A stretch of 6,666 nt of DNA. Source: Enterobacteriaceae bacterium (GTDB taxonomy: Bacteria; Pseudomonadota; Gammaproteobacteria; Enterobacterales; Enterobacteriaceae). The stretch's first letter is position 1. Every line of letters begins with the position of its first letter. Location: contig JALAGK010000074.1 in the NCBI GenBank assembly GCA_022712475.1, positions 1 to 6,666 of the forward strand, read 5' to 3'. Made by a program: the position numbers and the translations under genes. Below are positions 6,277-6,666 of the stretch, piece by piece. A model generated the notes under the pieces. It was not told the DNA's origin. It ran no database searches and saw only the letters and a list, made by a program, of their open reading frames with translations.

Positions 6277-6337
6277 CGAAAATCGTCACATTATTGAGCA
6301 TTAAAATGAATTTCTGTTCATAAAAATGCTTAAGTGC

Positions 6338-6370
6338 CCAGCATTAGGCTTCGGCTGGTTTTTTATTTTT
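6338..6370 (+). terminator. Candidate terminator for rightward transcription
   Basis: CCAGC (6338-6342) and GCTGG (6354-6358) form a 5-base stem with an 11-base loop, followed by TTTTTT, one A and TTTTT (6359-6370). The stem is short but the U-rich tract is excellent. It would end transcripts from pcaR or from a structured RNA in 6001-6179. Together with the leftward terminator at 6252-6276 it makes an overlapping convergent terminator pair. Confidence 0.5.
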
Positions 6371-6456
6371 ATGCGGGTTTGGTGTTTTGGATAAAGGCGA
6401 CGTTGGGTGCTGACTGGTTGGAGGTAAGGGGAGGTTCAGAATGGAGAGTGTTGATA

Positions 6457-6492
6457 GCGAACCCTGGCCGAAGCTTCTCATCCTTCCCCAAA
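6457..6492. repeat. Direct repeat, copy 1 of 2 (36 bases)
   Basis: This 36-base segment, starting GCGAACC and containing GAAGCTTCTCATCCTTCCCC, recurs at 6631-6666 with 33 of 36 bases identical; the three differences are C/T or G/A transitions at 6464, 6466 and 6468. The starts are 174 bases apart. This copy is a fragment, because its left flank does not continue the similarity. Confidence 0.9.
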
Positions 6493-6552
6493 GGTGCAAT
6501 ACGTCAGGACGGAGAGTTTACTGAATTTGGGTGAGTATTTTTAAGATGGGGG

Positions 6553-6664
6553 TGGGGAAGGATGATTCGTCGCATTGCGACTCACCCTTCGTGCCGTTGC
6601 CTGTGGCAACGTTTTCTCGCTGCGCTCGACGCGAACCTTAGTCGAAGCTTCTCATCCTTCCCCA
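6553..6664. mobile_element. 112-base palindromic element with 13-base terminal inverted repeats (MITE-like)
   Basis: TGGGGAAGGATGA (6553-6565) is the exact reverse complement of TCATCCTTCCCCA (6652-6664). Inside are a GTCGCA/TGCGAC palindrome (6569-6581) and a 7-base stem CGTTGCC/GGCAACG (6595-6601 with 6605-6611) followed by TTTT. There is no coding capacity. Size, terminal inverted repeats and a second partial copy nearby (6457-6492) fit a small non-autonomous repeat or a dispersed intergenic palindrome. No target-site duplication could be confirmed because the right flank is cut after two bases. I do not recognise a named family. Confidence 0.5.
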
Positions 6665-6666
6665 AA
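6631..6666. repeat. Direct repeat, copy 2 of 2, at the right edge
   Basis: Second copy of the 36-base repeat, matching 6457-6492 at 33 of 36 positions and running to the last base of the window. It also supplies the right arm of the inverted-repeat element at 6553-6664. The similarity may continue beyond the window. Confidence 0.9.

Larger units (their letters stand above)
6371..6666. other. Gene-free right end with G-rich top strand and repeats
   Basis: No convincing gene was found. From 6361 to 6460 I count 39 G against 7 C on the plus strand, an extreme skew. The remainder is made of the repeats described separately. A 45-codon minus-strand frame (6481 to 6344) and a GTG-started plus-strand frame (6334-6534) exist, but both lack sound initiation signals. 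Confidence 0.55.

Noticed and set aside
6294..6323. Possible plus-strand promoter TTGAGC with TCATAA
   Set aside because: The spacing and -10 are poor, and it would fire directly into the terminator at 6338-6370 with nothing to express.
6334..6534. GTG-started 66-codon plus-strand frame
   Set aside because: It begins inside the rightward terminator stem and reads through its U-tract and a repeat copy. The composition reflects the G-rich skew.

Overview
The window carries most of a protocatechuate-branch beta-ketoadipate (pca) gene cluster from what looks like a gamma-proteobacterium, most probably a member of the Enterobacterales. The reasons are moderately GC-rich coding sequence, an Acinetobacter/enteric-style pcaIJFBDC order, and small structured intergenic repeats of enteric type. 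I cannot name the species from sequence alone.

Layout. Positions 1-4964 hold six tightly packed genes read leftward (minus strand). In transcription order they are pcaI, pcaJ, pcaF, pcaB, pcaD and pcaC, the last cut by the left edge. Junctions are 4-10 bases apart or overlapping (ATGA), so this is one operon. Positions 4965-5134 form a divergent control region with two PcaR-type operator copies, one of them a perfect match to the 15-base element I recall from Pseudomonas putida, plus a sigma70-like promoter for the operon. Positions 5135-5941 encode the divergent IclR-family regulator PcaR on the plus strand. Positions 5942-6666 contain no convincing protein gene. They hold a densely self-complementary stretch (about 6001-6179), two terminators facing opposite ways (6252-6276 leftward, 6338-6370 rightward), a strongly G-over-C skewed stretch, and a repeat family that includes a 112-base element with perfect 13-base terminal inverted repeats.

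How the genes work together. PcaB cyclises 3-carboxy-cis,cis-muconate, PcaC decarboxylates the lactone, PcaD opens the enol-lactone to beta-ketoadipate, PcaIJ loads it with CoA from succinyl-CoA, and the thiolase PcaF splits beta-ketoadipyl-CoA to acetyl-CoA and succinyl-CoA. PcaR probably activates the operon in response to a pathway metabolite and may control itself. The ring-cleaving dioxygenase (pcaGH) and a transporter (pcaK) are not in the window.

The catabolic part is conventional. The least explained part is the downstream intergenic region, where three mutually complementary short segments could form alternative hairpins in the manner of phage C4/P4-CI antisense RNA modules. That comparison is a hypothesis, not an identification.
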